NCBI RefSeq assembly: GCF_900108105.1
Contig: NZ_FNUR01000012.1
Location: 1-64,000 of the forward strand
Direction of reading: 5' to 3'
From: Butyrivibrio sp. Su6
GTDB lineage: Bacteria; Bacillota; Clostridia; Lachnospirales; Lachnospiraceae
DNA: 64,000 bases
The notes beneath the pieces were generated by a model, which saw nothing but the letters and a program-made list of their open reading frames with translations, searched no databases and was not told where the DNA came from. Each line of letters begins with the position of its first letter. Position 1 is the stretch's first letter. Positions 55,368 to 64,000 of the stretch are shown here, one piece after another. A program made the position numbers and the translations under genes.

Positions 55368-55826
55368 ATGTTACTAACAATCGCAAGCATCGTTTTTTCT
55401 ATAAAAATCAGCACCGGAATGATAGTTGGTATAGGACTTATAGCTGGGGGAGCTCTTTTTTCCTATATCGCGTACAGAATATTAAAGTCTACTAAAGAGA
55501 TGATCAAAAATTGCAGCGGCGCATGCACCGGTAAAGTCATTGATTATTATAATGACACTGACCACGACGGACATAGAATCTATATACCTGTTGTTCAGTA
55601 TGTAGTGGGCGGCACGGAATATACAATAGAAGGTAGCCAGAGCCACCTTGAAGAAAATCTCCCTCCGATAGGAGAGGTTTTGCAGATTCTATATAATCCT
55701 CAAAATCCGAATCAGGCGTATACTGCTACAAATTTTTCCGGCGAAAAGATAACTTCTACAATATTTATTATCACCGGCATCATTCTTTTCCTGGTTGGAT
55801 TTTTCATTTTATTTTTCAGTTTATAA
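55368..55826 (+). CDS. DUF3592-type membrane protein
   Basis: 152 residues. Transmembrane helices at about 5-40 and 125-150 flank a soluble beta-rich domain (GKVIDYYNDTDHDGHRIYIP, VVQYVVGGTEYTIEGSQ, GEVLQILYNPQNPNQAY) typical of DUF3592. Function unknown. AGGAGG precedes the ATG. It is transcribed away from the hip-like pair, possibly from the same intergenic repeat region. Confidence 0.8.
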   Translation: MLLTIASIVFSIKISTGMIVGIGLIAGGALFSYIAYRILKSTKEMIKNCSGACTGKVIDYYNDTDHDGHRIYIPVVQYVVGGTEYTIEGSQSHLEENLPPIGEVLQILYNPQNPNQAYTATNFSGEKITSTIFIITGIILFLVGFFILFFSL

Positions 55827-55835
55827 ACTCTTTTT

Positions 55836-55890
55836 GCAAAAAAACACCCTATAGAGCAATGTTTGGCATTAACTCTATAGGGTGTATTTA
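55836..55890. terminator. bidirectional terminator between DUF3592 gene and ileS
   Basis: The 13-bp perfect stem ACACCCTATAGAG/CTCTATAGGGTGT (55844-55856, 55873-55885), with a T-run on the minus strand and TATTTATT on the plus strand, serves the convergent genes. Confidence 0.9.
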
Positions 55891-55893
55891 TTA

Positions 55894-58800
55894 TCAAACT
55901 TTCTCTACGCCGATTGTAACTTTCTCGCCGTTGATATCCCACTCTTTTGCATTTGCTACATCAGAGCCATAGATGATCTCATTAGCAAGAACCTTTGTTG
56001 AGATGCTGCTTTCATTAGCCTTGATGATCTCAGCAAGCTTGTCATTGCCATTTAAGGAAACCTTGATGTGATCCATAACTTCGAATCCGGAATCCTTACG
56101 CATTGTCTGAACCTTACTGATTACTTCAAGTACGAAGCCTTCATTCAAAAGTTCTTCTGAAAGGTTTGTATCAAGAACAACTGTGATACCCCAGTTCTCC
56201 TGTGAAATAAAGCCTTCCTTCTGAGCCATCTCGATAAGAAGATCTTCCTTAACAAGTTCAACATCAACGTCATTTACTGTGAACTTGATGCTTCCGTTGT
56301 TATTAAGCTCATCCATTGTGGCATTTCCATCAAGGCCTTCAAGATAACTCTTGATAGCTCCGATGTTCTTACCATACTTAGGTCCTAATGTCTTAAGCTG
56401 TGGCTTGAATGTGTAGCTTGTGAAGTCACGAACATCATCTGTAAAGCTTACATTCTTAACGTTGAGCTCTTCTCTGATGATCTCAGTATAGAACTCGCCA
56501 ACAGTCTCTTCTGCTTTTACATACATCTGACCGATAGGCTGACGGTTCTTGATGTTTGCTGCATTTCTTGCTGCACGTCCAAGAACAACGATATCAAGAA
56601 CTTCTTCCATATCTTTCTCAAGCTTTGTATCGATCATGCTCTCATCAACCTCAGGGAAGTCACAGAGGTGAATACTTTCAGGAGCATCCTTAAAGCTGTT
56701 TCTTACAAGGTTCTGATAAATCTCCTCAGTCATGAATGGAACCATAGGAGCTGCTGCCTTACATACTGTTACAAGTGCTGTATAAAGAGTCATGTAAGCA
56801 GAAATCTTATCCTGCTCCATTCCCTTAGCCCAGAATCTTTCACGTGAGCGACGTACATACCAGTTAGACATCTCGTCTACAAATCCGTCAAGAGCCTTTC
56901 CTGCCTCAGGAATTCTGTAATTTGCAAGGTTCTCATCTACAGCCTTTACGCAGCTATTAAGCTTTGAAAGAAGCCATTTATCCATAACTGTAAGCTTATC
57001 TGTCTCAAGCTTGTAGTTAGCAGCATCGAATCCGTCGATGTTTGCATAAAGTGTGAAGAATGCATATGTATTCCAGAGTGTTCCCAGGAACTTACGCTGT
57101 CCTTCCATAACGGCATCACCTGAGAATCTGCTAGGAAGCCATGGAGCACTGTTAGTGTAGAAGTACCATCTGATAGCATCTGCGCCGTATTTTTCAAGTG
57201 CATCGAAAGGATCAACCGCGTTGCCCTTTGACTTACTCATCTTCTGTCCGTTCTCATCCTGCACAAGGCCGAGTACTATAACATTTTTAAATGCAGGCTT
57301 GTTGAAAAGAAGTGTTGCCTCTGCGTGAAGTGAGTAGAACCATCCTCTTGTCTGGTCTACAGCCTCTGAAATAAATTCAGCAGGGAACTGTTTCTCGAAG
57401 AGTTCTTTATTTTCAAATGGGTAGTGAAGCTGGGCAAATGGCATTGCTCCTGAATCGAACCAGCAGTCGATAACTTCTTTTACCCTGTGCATCTTCTTGC
57501 CGCACTTAGGACATGTGATCTCAAATTTATCAATATATGGTCTGTGAAGCTCACAAGTTTCTGCTGAAGGATCTCCTGAAAGCTCAGCGAGTTCTTTTCT
57601 TGAACCAACAGAAAGCTGATGTCCACAGTCATCGCACTCCCAGATATTAAGAGGTGTTCCCCAATATCTGTCACGTGAGATACCCCAATCCTGGATATTC
57701 TCAAGCCAGTCACCAAAACGTCCCTTACCGATTGACTCAGGAACCCAGTTGATCTCTTTATTGTTGCGGATAAGGTCATCCTTAACTTCTGTAACTTTAA
57801 TGAACCATGATGAACGAGCGTAGTAAAGAAGTGGTGTTCCACATCTCCAGCAATGAGGATAATCATGCTCCATCTTTGGTGCACCAAAGAGAAGTCCTCT
57901 CTTATCAAGGTCTTTTAATACCTCTGGATCTGCACTGATAGCACCCTCATCCATTTCCTTCTGTGTAGGCTTACATCTCATGCCTGCAAAAGGAGTTTCA
58001 GGTTTAAGACGTCCCTCTGAATCAACCATCTGAACAAGAGGAGCATCATACTTACGACCAACTCTTGCGTCGTCTTCACCGAATGCAGGAGCGATATGTA
58101 CGATACCTGTACCATCTGTCATAGTTACATATGTATCGCAGTAGATAAAGAAGGCCTTCTTGTGCTGTTTCTCTGTCTCATCAGCTGCGCACTGATAAAG
58201 TGGCTCGTACTCTTTGTACTCAAGATCTGTACCAACGTATGTCTCAAGAACTTCATAGGCCTTTTCGCCTTCTTCTTTTGCAAGGCTTCCAAGTACGTTA
58301 TCTGCAAGTGCCTGAGCAAGATAGTATACGTTGCCATCTGCTGCCTTAACCTTGATGTATTTCTCATCAGGGTTTACGCAAAGTCCGATGTTTGAAGGAA
58401 GTGTCCAAGGTGTTGTTGTCCATGCAAGGAAGTAAGCATCCTCACCCTTAACCTTGAAACGAACGATAGCTGAACGCTCTTTTAATGTCTTGTAACCCTG
58501 TGCAACCTCGTGTGATGAAAGAGGTGTGCCACAACGAGGACAGTAAGGAACTACCTTAAAGCCCTTGTACAAAAGACCTTTCTTCCAGATCTCATTAAGA
58601 GCCCACCATTCAGACTCAATGAAATTGTCATCATATGTGATATATGGGTGTTCCATATCAGCCCAGAATCCAACTGTGCCTGAGAAATCTTCCCACATTC
58701 CTTTGTATTTCCAAACAGATTCCTTACATTTTTTGATGAAAGGCTCCATTCCGTACTCTTCGATCTGCTCTTTGCCATCAAGGCCAAGCATCTTCTCAAC

Positions 58801-59085
58801 TTCGAGCTCAACAGGAAGACCGTGTGTATCCCAACCAGCCTTACGTGGAACTGTATATCCCTTCATTGTGCGGTATCTTGGGATCATATCCTTGATAGCA
58901 CGGGTAAGAACGTGTCCGATATGTGGCTTACCATTGGCTGTTGGCGGGCCATCATAGAACATATACATTTCACCCTTACTTCTGGTGTCAACACTCTTCT
59001 GGAAGATGTTTTCTTTTTTCCAGAATTCTTCAATCTTTTTCTCTCTGCCGACGAAATTCATGTCAGTTTCGACTTTTGAATACAT
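55894..59085 (-). CDS. ileS: isoleucine-tRNA ligase
   Basis: 1063 residues, full-length class I aminoacyl-tRNA synthetase charging tRNA-Ile. The HIGH motif is in GKPHIGHVLTRAI (near 57), WTTTPWTLPSNIGLCVNP marks the editing CP1 domain, KMSKS is in GQKMSKSKGNAV (near 617), and a C-terminal anticodon-binding and extension region is present. It is preceded by a T-box leader specific for isoleucine and ends at a strong shared terminator. Confidence 0.98.
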   Translation of the reverse strand: MYSKVETDMNFVGREKKIEEFWKKENIFQKSVDTRSKGEMYMFYDGPPTANGKPHIGHVLTRAIKDMIPRYRTMKGYTVPRKAGWDTHGLPVELEVEKMLGLDGKEQIEEYGMEPFIKKCKESVWKYKGMWEDFSGTVGFWADMEHPYITYDDNFIESEWWALNEIWKKGLLYKGFKVVPYCPRCGTPLSSHEVAQGYKTLKERSAIVRFKVKGEDAYFLAWTTTPWTLPSNIGLCVNPDEKYIKVKAADGNVYYLAQALADNVLGSLAKEEGEKAYEVLETYVGTDLEYKEYEPLYQCAADETEKQHKKAFFIYCDTYVTMTDGTGIVHIAPAFGEDDARVGRKYDAPLVQMVDSEGRLKPETPFAGMRCKPTQKEMDEGAISADPEVLKDLDKRGLLFGAPKMEHDYPHCWRCGTPLLYYARSSWFIKVTEVKDDLIRNNKEINWVPESIGKGRFGDWLENIQDWGISRDRYWGTPLNIWECDDCGHQLSVGSRKELAELSGDPSAETCELHRPYIDKFEITCPKCGKKMHRVKEVIDCWFDSGAMPFAQLHYPFENKELFEKQFPAEFISEAVDQTRGWFYSLHAEATLLFNKPAFKNVIVLGLVQDENGQKMSKSKGNAVDPFDALEKYGADAIRWYFYTNSAPWLPSRFSGDAVMEGQRKFLGTLWNTYAFFTLYANIDGFDAANYKLETDKLTVMDKWLLSKLNSCVKAVDENLANYRIPEAGKALDGFVDEMSNWYVRRSRERFWAKGMEQDKISAYMTLYTALVTVCKAAAPMVPFMTEEIYQNLVRNSFKDAPESIHLCDFPEVDESMIDTKLEKDMEEVLDIVVLGRAARNAANIKNRQPIGQMYVKAEETVGEFYTEIIREELNVKNVSFTDDVRDFTSYTFKPQLKTLGPKYGKNIGAIKSYLEGLDGNATMDELNNNGSIKFTVNDVDVELVKEDLLIEMAQKEGFISQENWGITVVLDTNLSEELLNEGFVLEVISKVQTMRKDSGFEVMDHIKVSLNGNDKLAEIIKANESSISTKVLANEIIYGSDVANAKEWDINGEKVTIGVEKV

Positions 59086-59374
59086 TTTTGAGCTCCTTTC
59101 TTAAAAGCAAAAGCCCCGTCCTTGTAAAAAGGACGAGGCTGTAATTACACTCTCGTTATACCACCTGTTTACACATACGCGCCATTTAAAATGGTTGAAT
59201 ACGCTTCCCGTTAACGAAGGGATACTCGTCAGGATCTACTATAGGTTCAATCCTGCAGCTCAGAAGTGATTTTCGATAGCGTCTACTCGCACCGGCTCAC
59301 ACCAACCGCCGGCTCTCTGAAAGCTTTCATACACTGCCTACTGTCTTCGTCACAGCTTTTTTATTCTTAATAAC
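59086..59374 (-). promoter_or_regulatory. T-box leader (isoleucine) of ileS
   Basis: On the minus strand the leader contains a stem I region with the specifier ATC followed by GAAAATCACTTCTGAG (specifier at 59277-59275), the conserved T-box AGGTGGTATAACGAG (59166-59152), and a terminator GCCTCGTCC...GGACGGGGCTTTT (59140-59107). Uncharged tRNA-Ile would stabilise the antiterminator and raise ileS expression. The ATC specifier agrees with the gene it controls. Confidence 0.92.
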
Positions 59375-59380
59375 GTTCAT

Positions 59381-59409
59381 ATAATACTACTAATTTTTTT
59401 ACCATGCAA
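59381..59409 (-). promoter_or_regulatory. promoter of ileS T-box transcript
   Basis: On the minus strand TTGCAT (59409-59404), 17 nt, TATTAT (59386-59381), just upstream of the T-box leader. Confidence 0.6.
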
Positions 59410-59417
59410 GATAAAAA

Positions 59418-60104
59418 TTACTCTTCAAGATAATTATACAAAAGAGCTGCAATTGCTGCCCCTGCAAGTGGTCCAACAATGAAAACCCAAAGGCTTGCAA
59501 GAGGTGCTGAATTTCCTGTGAATGCTGCAAATAATGCAGGGCCGAAACTTCTTGCCGGATTTACAGATGTTCCGGTAAGTCCGATTCCAAGAATATGAAC
59601 AAGAACAAGAGTAAAGCCTATGATAAGTCCGCCAAAAGAGCCGTGACCTGCTTTATCTGATGTGACACCGAGAATAGTAAATACAAATACAAATGTAAGA
59701 ACTATCTCAACGCAAAGACCTGCCAAAGGATTGCCATTTACACCGGCCAGTCCGTTTGCACCAAAGCCTCCTGTCTTATCAGTCACGCCGCCAACTCCAA
59801 AGATAATTGCCAGGATCCCTGAACCGATTATTGATCCCAAAACCTGAGAGATCACATAACCGATGAAATCATTAAGCGATAACCCGCCTCTCATGAATAC
59901 ACCAAGTGAAACCGCCGGATTGATATGGCATCCCGATATATTGCCAACACAATAAGCCATGCCAACGATAGTCAGACCAAAAGCAAGCGCTGTCAAAAGA
60001 TATCCACTGCCATTTGCTGCATCACACCCAACAAGCATCGCTGTTCCACAGCCCAATACTACTAATACCGCTGTCCCAATACACTCTGCTACATATTTCT
60101 TCAT
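59418..60104 (-). CDS. aqpZ: aquaporin / MIP-family channel
   Basis: 228 residues with six transmembrane helices and two half-helices bearing NPA: SGCHINPAVSLG near 63 and GTSVNPARSFGPALF near 183. The residue pattern and short loops look more like the water-selective AqpZ than the glycerol facilitator GlpF, with moderate confidence. GGAGGG precedes the ATG. It lies upstream of ileS on the same strand but ileS has its own promoter. Confidence 0.9.
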   Translation of the reverse strand: MKKYVAECIGTAVLVVLGCGTAMLVGCDAANGSGYLLTALAFGLTIVGMAYCVGNISGCHINPAVSLGVFMRGGLSLNDFIGYVISQVLGSIIGSGILAIIFGVGGVTDKTGGFGANGLAGVNGNPLAGLCVEIVLTFVFVFTILGVTSDKAGHGSFGGLIIGFTLVLVHILGIGLTGTSVNPARSFGPALFAAFTGNSAPLASLWVFIVGPLAGAAIAALLYNYLEE

Positions 60105-60122
60105 ACCTTTTCCCTCCTGATG

Positions 60123-60171
60123 TAAAAAAATGCCGCCCCATCGGCAAATTTCAAGCTACAACTGTATTATA
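60123..60171 (-). promoter_or_regulatory. aquaporin promoter and hairpin/T-run leader
   Basis: A minus-strand TATAAT (60171-60166) with no good -35 is followed by a GC-rich TGCCG...CGGCA hairpin and seven T (60147-60123), all before the ribosome site. The hairpin looks like a short terminator inside the leader, so attenuation is possible; with a 5-bp stem it may be inefficient. Confidence 0.4.
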
Positions 60172-60311
60172 ATCCTTTTGTTTAGGATTTTGCATATTAT
60201 TTTAATGTTTTTTCGTATGGTTGAAACTGCGTGATTTAAGGTCATTTTCAGATAGATTCATTTTTTCTCTGCACTTATGATGGATTTATACATTAGAAAA
60301 GAGGATTTCCT

Positions 60312-61877
60312 ATGAGTATTTGTTTTGATTTTCTTTTAGATTACAGAGTTGCCGATACCTTCGCAGAAATTTTTTGGGATCTTCCGCTTGATGCAGATCC
60401 TGACTGTGAATACCTCGTTGTTAATGCCGATACCCTCGACACCATAAAGACTAAAAAGACCCACGCTTCTCTCACAGATCTTACTCCTGATACTTCCTAT
60501 GGAATATCGGTTTATATCGTTTATTCTCCTGAAAAGGATGGATCAGGCAAAAAAGATCCGGTTCTTCTGGGGGATCTTAAGATCCACACAAAAAAAACAC
60601 GTGAGAGGATCGACATCACAAAAGCTCCGTACTATGCGGTAGGCGACGGAAAAACATTAAACACCGATGCTATCCAGGCCGCTCTCGATGCCTGTGATGA
60701 AAAGACATCTCTCTATATTCCCGCCGGAACATTTTTGACCGGAGCTCTAAACGTTCATTCAAACACAGAAATTTACCTTGATGAGGGAGCTCTTTTGCAG
60801 GGCTCTGAAGAGCCTTTCGACTATCTTCCCAAGATAAAGAGCCGCTTCGAAGGCTATGAAATGGAGTGCTACAGGAGCCTTCTGAATATGGGTGAGCTTG
60901 ACCATGACGCCGGATACAATTGCGAGAATGTACTGATCCACGGAAAAGGAAGCATCATGGGCGGCGGGGCTACTCTTGCGAAAGCCATCGCCAGAATTGA
61001 AGGTGAGCGTCTTAAAGACTACATCGCCTCTCTCGGAGATAAGATAAAAGAATATGAAAAGCCTGAAACCATTGCCAGCAGATTTCGCGGAAGGCTCATC
61101 AACATGAGCAACTGTCAGAACATTTGGATCCATGGTCTCACCCTTGGATACGGCCCTTCCTGGAATCTCCACTTCATCTATTCCGACAGAGTCGTAACTG
61201 ACCACTGCATTTTGAAATCTGAAGGCGTCTGGAACGGAGATGGCTGGGATCCTGATTCATCAACTAACTCCACGCTCTATGCCTGCGAGTTCTACACAGA
61301 AGATGATTCAGTAGCTATCAAATCAGGAAAAAACCCTGAAGGAAACGTTATAAACAGGCCTACCAAGCACATTCGAGTTTTTGACAGTATCTGTCACTTT
61401 GGCCACGGACTTTGCATAGGAAGTGAAATGTCGGGCGGCGTTGAAGATGTAAGGCTTTGGGACTGCGATATGGGACCCACCTGGTCTGGAATTGAAATCA
61501 AAGCCACCAAAAAGCGAGGCGGGTATGTTAAAAATGTCATTGTAAGAGATATAACTGCTTCCCACATCCAAATGCATTCTGTTGGCTACAACGATGACGG
61601 TGAAGGCTCAAAAGTGCCCCCGGTACTGGGCTTCTGTCACTTTGAAAGACTCCATATCCTAGGGCGCTACCTCGACAACAATGCCGGCAAAAATGAGTGG
61701 CACGACTGCCCTTCAATTCTCCTGTGCGGATTTGATGAGCCCGGTTACGAGATAAAAAATATTTCTTTCAAAAATATAACCATGGAAAATCCTGCAGCCG
61801 AAGCAGATAGTATTCATATGGAATACTGTGAGAACGTCTCTTTCGAAAATATAAAAAGCGTTCCACGAATTAACTAA
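60312..61877 (+). CDS. GH28 polygalacturonase, cytoplasmic
   Basis: 521 residues: an FN3-like N-terminal domain (1-95) then a right-handed beta-helix of family GH28. Catalytic signatures are NGDGWDPDSS (near 310), EDDSVAIKSG (near 331), GHGLCIGSE (near 363) and IEIKATKKRGG. No signal peptide is present, so it should act inside the cell, probably trimming galacturonate from imported oligogalacturonides. It complements the giant surface pectinase at the window start. It stands alone and ends at its own terminator. Confidence 0.93.
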   Translation: MSICFDFLLDYRVADTFAEIFWDLPLDADPDCEYLVVNADTLDTIKTKKTHASLTDLTPDTSYGISVYIVYSPEKDGSGKKDPVLLGDLKIHTKKTRERIDITKAPYYAVGDGKTLNTDAIQAALDACDEKTSLYIPAGTFLTGALNVHSNTEIYLDEGALLQGSEEPFDYLPKIKSRFEGYEMECYRSLLNMGELDHDAGYNCENVLIHGKGSIMGGGATLAKAIARIEGERLKDYIASLGDKIKEYEKPETIASRFRGRLINMSNCQNIWIHGLTLGYGPSWNLHFIYSDRVVTDHCILKSEGVWNGDGWDPDSSTNSTLYACEFYTEDDSVAIKSGKNPEGNVINRPTKHIRVFDSICHFGHGLCIGSEMSGGVEDVRLWDCDMGPTWSGIEIKATKKRGGYVKNVIVRDITASHIQMHSVGYNDDGEGSKVPPVLGFCHFERLHILGRYLDNNAGKNEWHDCPSILLCGFDEPGYEIKNISFKNITMENPAAEADSIHMEYCENVSFENIKSVPRIN

Positions 61878-61884
61878 TAATAAG

Positions 61885-61921
61885 AAAAAGCTTACCCTCT
61901 AAAACAAGGTAAGCTTTTTGT
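61885..61921. terminator. bidirectional terminator between GH28 and threonine aldolase genes
   Basis: The 12-bp perfect stem AAAAAGCTTACC/GGTAAGCTTTTT, with an A-run on one side and T-rich sequence on the other, serves both convergent genes. Confidence 0.9.
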
Positions 61922-61933
61922 TTTTGTTGAGTA

Positions 61934-63019
61934 TTATAAATATTTAAAAAGCGTATCAATATCTTCTACTGTTGTTGCCCAGTCTGTGGCAAATCTCACA
62001 ACAGTATGGGTATCATCAAGTTTCTCCCAAAATCCGTAGCTTACATGCTCTGAAAGCTCTTTTAATTTATTATCTTCCATAACAACAAACTGCTGGTTTG
62101 TTGGGGAGTCGATATATATCTGATAACCTCTCTCAACGAGCTTATTTCTGAGGATCTCAGCCATTTCTATTGCATTCTTGCTGATCTTCATGTAGAGATC
62201 ATCCGTAAAAAGAGTGTCGAACTGAAGGCCAAGAAGCCATCCCTTTGCAAGAAGCGCGCCGTGCTGCTTTATCACAGGGACAGGATGCTTAACAGGAACA
62301 CCCTTTGTAAATACAACCGCTTCTCCAAACAATGCTCCAACCTTGGTTCCGCCCACATAGAAAACATCTACAAGTCTGGCTATGTCCTCTATTGTGACGT
62401 CAGTTCTTTTGCTCATAAGACCATAACCAAGTCTTGCCCCGTCGAGGAATAGCGGGATACCGTACTCTCTGCAGATTCCTGATATCTCCTCAAGCTCTGC
62501 TTTGGAGTATAATGTGCCATATTCTGTGGGGTGGGAAATGTAAACAGCTCCCGGGAAAACCATGTGCTCATGATTGTCGTCGGCGTAGAAGTCATCAATG
62601 AGCTTCTTTAGATCTGCGCCTTTTATCTTTCCGACCTGGTCTGAATAACAGGGCTTTTCTTTGTCTGTAAACTGCGGTTCTTCATTAAAACTTGGAAGCG
62701 TCAGGACTTTATGGCCTGAGAATTCGATGGCACCAGCTTCATGGGCGGCAACATGGCCTGTCTGCGCCGCAACAACGCCTTCGTATGGCTCAAGAAGCAT
62801 ATCGATGACCGTTTGGTTTGTCTGAGTACCTCCGACCAAAAAGAATACATCTGCATCTTTTGCATTGCAGCTCTTCTTGATTTTATCCGCTGCCTGCTTG
62901 CAATAATCATCTGTTCCATACCCAACGATCTGTTCAAAATTCGTCTCCTGCAAACGCTGCAAGATCATTGGGTGAGCGCCTTTTGTGTAATCACTGGAAA
63001 AAGAAATCCTATCCTTCAT
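61934..63019 (-). CDS. threonine aldolase-family PLP enzyme
   Basis: 361 residues of the beta-eliminating lyase/threonine aldolase family, splitting (allo-)threonine to glycine and acetaldehyde. Motifs are SFSSDYTKGAHPMILQRL, GGTQTNQTVIDMLL, LDGARLGYGL and the PLP lysine in YVGGTKVGALFGE. Length is normal for low-specificity LtaE-type enzymes. It follows the fRMsr gene on the same strand with a 70-nt gap. Confidence 0.9.
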   Translation of the reverse strand: MKDRISFSSDYTKGAHPMILQRLQETNFEQIVGYGTDDYCKQAADKIKKSCNAKDADVFFLVGGTQTNQTVIDMLLEPYEGVVAAQTGHVAAHEAGAIEFSGHKVLTLPSFNEEPQFTDKEKPCYSDQVGKIKGADLKKLIDDFYADDNHEHMVFPGAVYISHPTEYGTLYSKAELEEISGICREYGIPLFLDGARLGYGLMSKRTDVTIEDIARLVDVFYVGGTKVGALFGEAVVFTKGVPVKHPVPVIKQHGALLAKGWLLGLQFDTLFTDDLYMKISKNAIEMAEILRNKLVERGYQIYIDSPTNQQFVVMEDNKLKELSEHVSYGFWEKLDDTHTVVRFATDWATTVEDIDTLFKYL

Positions 63020-63089
63020 ATCGTTATTTTACCCCTTATTGTTCCTGCATTTTATGATTATAAACAAACGATTAAGCGTTTATAAACTG

Positions 63090-63560
63090 TTATTCAAAGG
63101 ATACTCCACTAAAATCCACTACTTCTTCGAGCACCTTTACAAAGTCCTCAAGACCAGTTTTGTCTTCCTCTGTAAATCTGCCAAGGTTGGGGCTGTCGAT
63201 ATCAAGTACAGCTACTACCTTTCCATCTTTGTGAATCGGTACGACGATTTCAGAATTGGACGCGCTGTCACAGGCAATATGTCCAGCAAACTCATGAACA
63301 TTTTTTACAAGCTGTGTCTCATCATTTCCTGCTGCTGTTCCGCAAACGCCTTTTCCAAGCTCGATTCTGATGCAGGCTACCTTTCCCTGGAATGGTCCCA
63401 GCAAAAGAGATCCTTTATCCATAAGGTAAAATCCCGCCCAGTTGAGGTCCTCCATGTTTTCATATAATAATGCTGATGCATTGGAAAAAACAGGTAAAAA
63501 ATTGGGTTCATCCTCTGCCAGCACTTTGATCTGCTGCGCTAATAACTTATAATCTGTCAT
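63090..63560 (-). CDS. msrC: free methionine-(R)-sulfoxide reductase (GAF)
   Basis: 156 residues, a single GAF domain of the fRMsr type that reduces free methionine-(R)-sulfoxide. Signature is the Cys-bearing CIRIELGKGVCGTAAG and AGHIACDSASNSEIVVPI, with three conserved cysteines. The ATG at 63560 follows AAGGAG by 7 nt; the frame is open to 63611 without a ribosome site. Confidence 0.92.
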   Translation of the reverse strand: MTDYKLLAQQIKVLAEDEPNFLPVFSNASALLYENMEDLNWAGFYLMDKGSLLLGPFQGKVACIRIELGKGVCGTAAGNDETQLVKNVHEFAGHIACDSASNSEIVVPIHKDGKVVAVLDIDSPNLGRFTEEDKTGLEDFVKVLEEVVDFSGVSFE

Positions 63561-63711
63561 AACTGTGCTCCTTAATGTTATTATCAAAATCTTAATGGGA
63601 AAGACTCCCACTGCTCATTAGCACGATTCTATCATCATTTTGTCTTGTGTACAATCTATTGTTTTCCTCTAATTGTTCGATTTATTTTATATTTCTTTTA
63701 TAGTGCTTTTC

Positions 63712-63740
63712 TTGATGATGAAAAGTAAATATAGCATAAT
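63712..63740 (+). promoter_or_regulatory. promoter of the symporter gene
   Basis: TTGATG (63712-63717), 17 nt, CATAAT (63735-63740), about 48 nt before the symporter start codon. Confidence 0.55.
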
Positions 63741-63787
63741 ATAAATGTGCGTATTTGCGGTAACATTTTTACGAAAGGTGGTTTTGT

Positions 63788-64000
63788 ATGGATAACAATA
63801 GCAAACAAAATATTGTTGAAACAGAAAAAAAAGGCTTATCCCTTGCAACTCAAATCTTTATTGCTCTTGCTCTTGCAATAGTTGCCGGACTTCTTTTGCA
63901 AAATGCAGTCTGGTTCGCAGAGGAGTATATTAAACCCTTTGGTACAATTTTTCTTAACCTCGTTAAATTCATTATTTGCCCTATAGTTCTTTTTTCTATT
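63788..64000 (+). CDS. dicarboxylate/amino acid:cation symporter, 5' part
   Basis: The first 71 codons of a gene cut by the window end. The product starts MDNNSKQNIVETEKKGLSLA, then a transmembrane helix (TQIFIALALAIVAGLLLQNA), then FGTIFLNLVKFIICPIVLFS. The last block is the conserved second-helix motif of the DAACS (GltP/DctA/SstT) family, which imports glutamate, aspartate, serine or C4-dicarboxylates with Na+ or H+. AAAGGTGG lies before the ATG. Confidence 0.85.
   Translation, partial: MDNNSKQNIVETEKKGLSLATQIFIALALAIVAGLLLQNAVWFAEEYIKPFGTIFLNLVKFIICPIVLFSI

Noticed and set aside
1-64000. tRNA or rRNA genes
   Set aside because: I looked for typical tRNA T-loop/CCA patterns and rRNA blocks and saw none, though a manual scan could miss a divergent tRNA.

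Overview
The window looks like chromosomal DNA from a motile, plant-polysaccharide-degrading Lachnospiraceae bacterium, most like Butyrivibrio or Pseudobutyrivibrio. This is inferred from gene content: a giant surface pectinase of the CE8 + PL9 type, a cytoplasmic GH28, a GPH sugar transporter, class II GalT, a T-box-controlled ileS, AGGAGG-type ribosome sites and a moderate, AT-leaning composition. I saw no rRNA, tRNA, CRISPR array, IS element or prophage.

Layout. 1-8.4 kb: one 2616-residue secreted pectin methylesterase/pectate lyase, with a promoter and CcpA/LacI-type operators. 8.4-13.7 kb: a tightly packed minus-strand run (PfoR-like membrane protein, membrane-anchored Mrr-like nuclease, 8-oxoguanine glycosylase, GPH symporter, carboxylesterase). 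13.7-17.5 kb: AlkD-like repair protein, a GNAT-methyltransferase fusion, a small ORF, decayed gene remnants and an XRE regulator. 17.6-24.2 kb: a five-gene minus run mutS2, response regulator, histidine kinase, trmL, rlmD. 24.4-26.7 kb: an HtrA-like protein lacking its protease triad, and a YhaM-type exoribonuclease. 26.7-32 kb: ArsR regulator, aminotransferase, Lrp regulator, AIR-synthase-like protein and VanW protein. 32-35.7 kb: hypothetical protein, galK, galT. 35.7-38.8 kb: glycosyltransferase, a small exported peptide and a convergent double-HTH/TPR regulator. 38.9-47 kb: TelA/XpaC pair, AraC regulator, Mbeg1-like hydrolase, hypothetical protein, glycogen phosphorylase. 47-51 kb: two flagellin genes flanking a zinc-ribbon gene; one flagellin carries a zinc metallopeptidase (flagellinolysin). 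51-55.8 kb: an accessory stretch with XRE regulator, DUF4143 ATPase and a HipBA-like pair. 55.9-64 kb: T-box ileS, aquaporin, GH28, threonine aldolase, free-methionine-sulfoxide reductase and the start of a dicarboxylate/amino-acid symporter.

How it fits together. The surface CE8/PL9 enzyme would de-esterify and cut pectin outside the cell. Oligogalacturonides would then be imported and trimmed by the cytoplasmic GH28, while GalK/GalT handle galactose from side chains. The flagellar block would make a filament of structural flagellin plus a proteolytic flagellin. Its leader carries a SigD-like promoter and three AAGGAT motifs, the last over the Shine-Dalgarno site, as expected for CsrA control.

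Most notable items: (1) the flagellinolysin cluster and its CsrA-like leader; (2) a candidate RRNPP-type peptide signalling pair at 36.6-38.8 kb with a 19-bp perfect inverted repeat touching the peptide promoter; (3) a HipBA-like module with an 18-bp inverted repeat over its promoter; (4) the GNAT-methyltransferase fusion; (5) the HtrA-like pseudoprotease.
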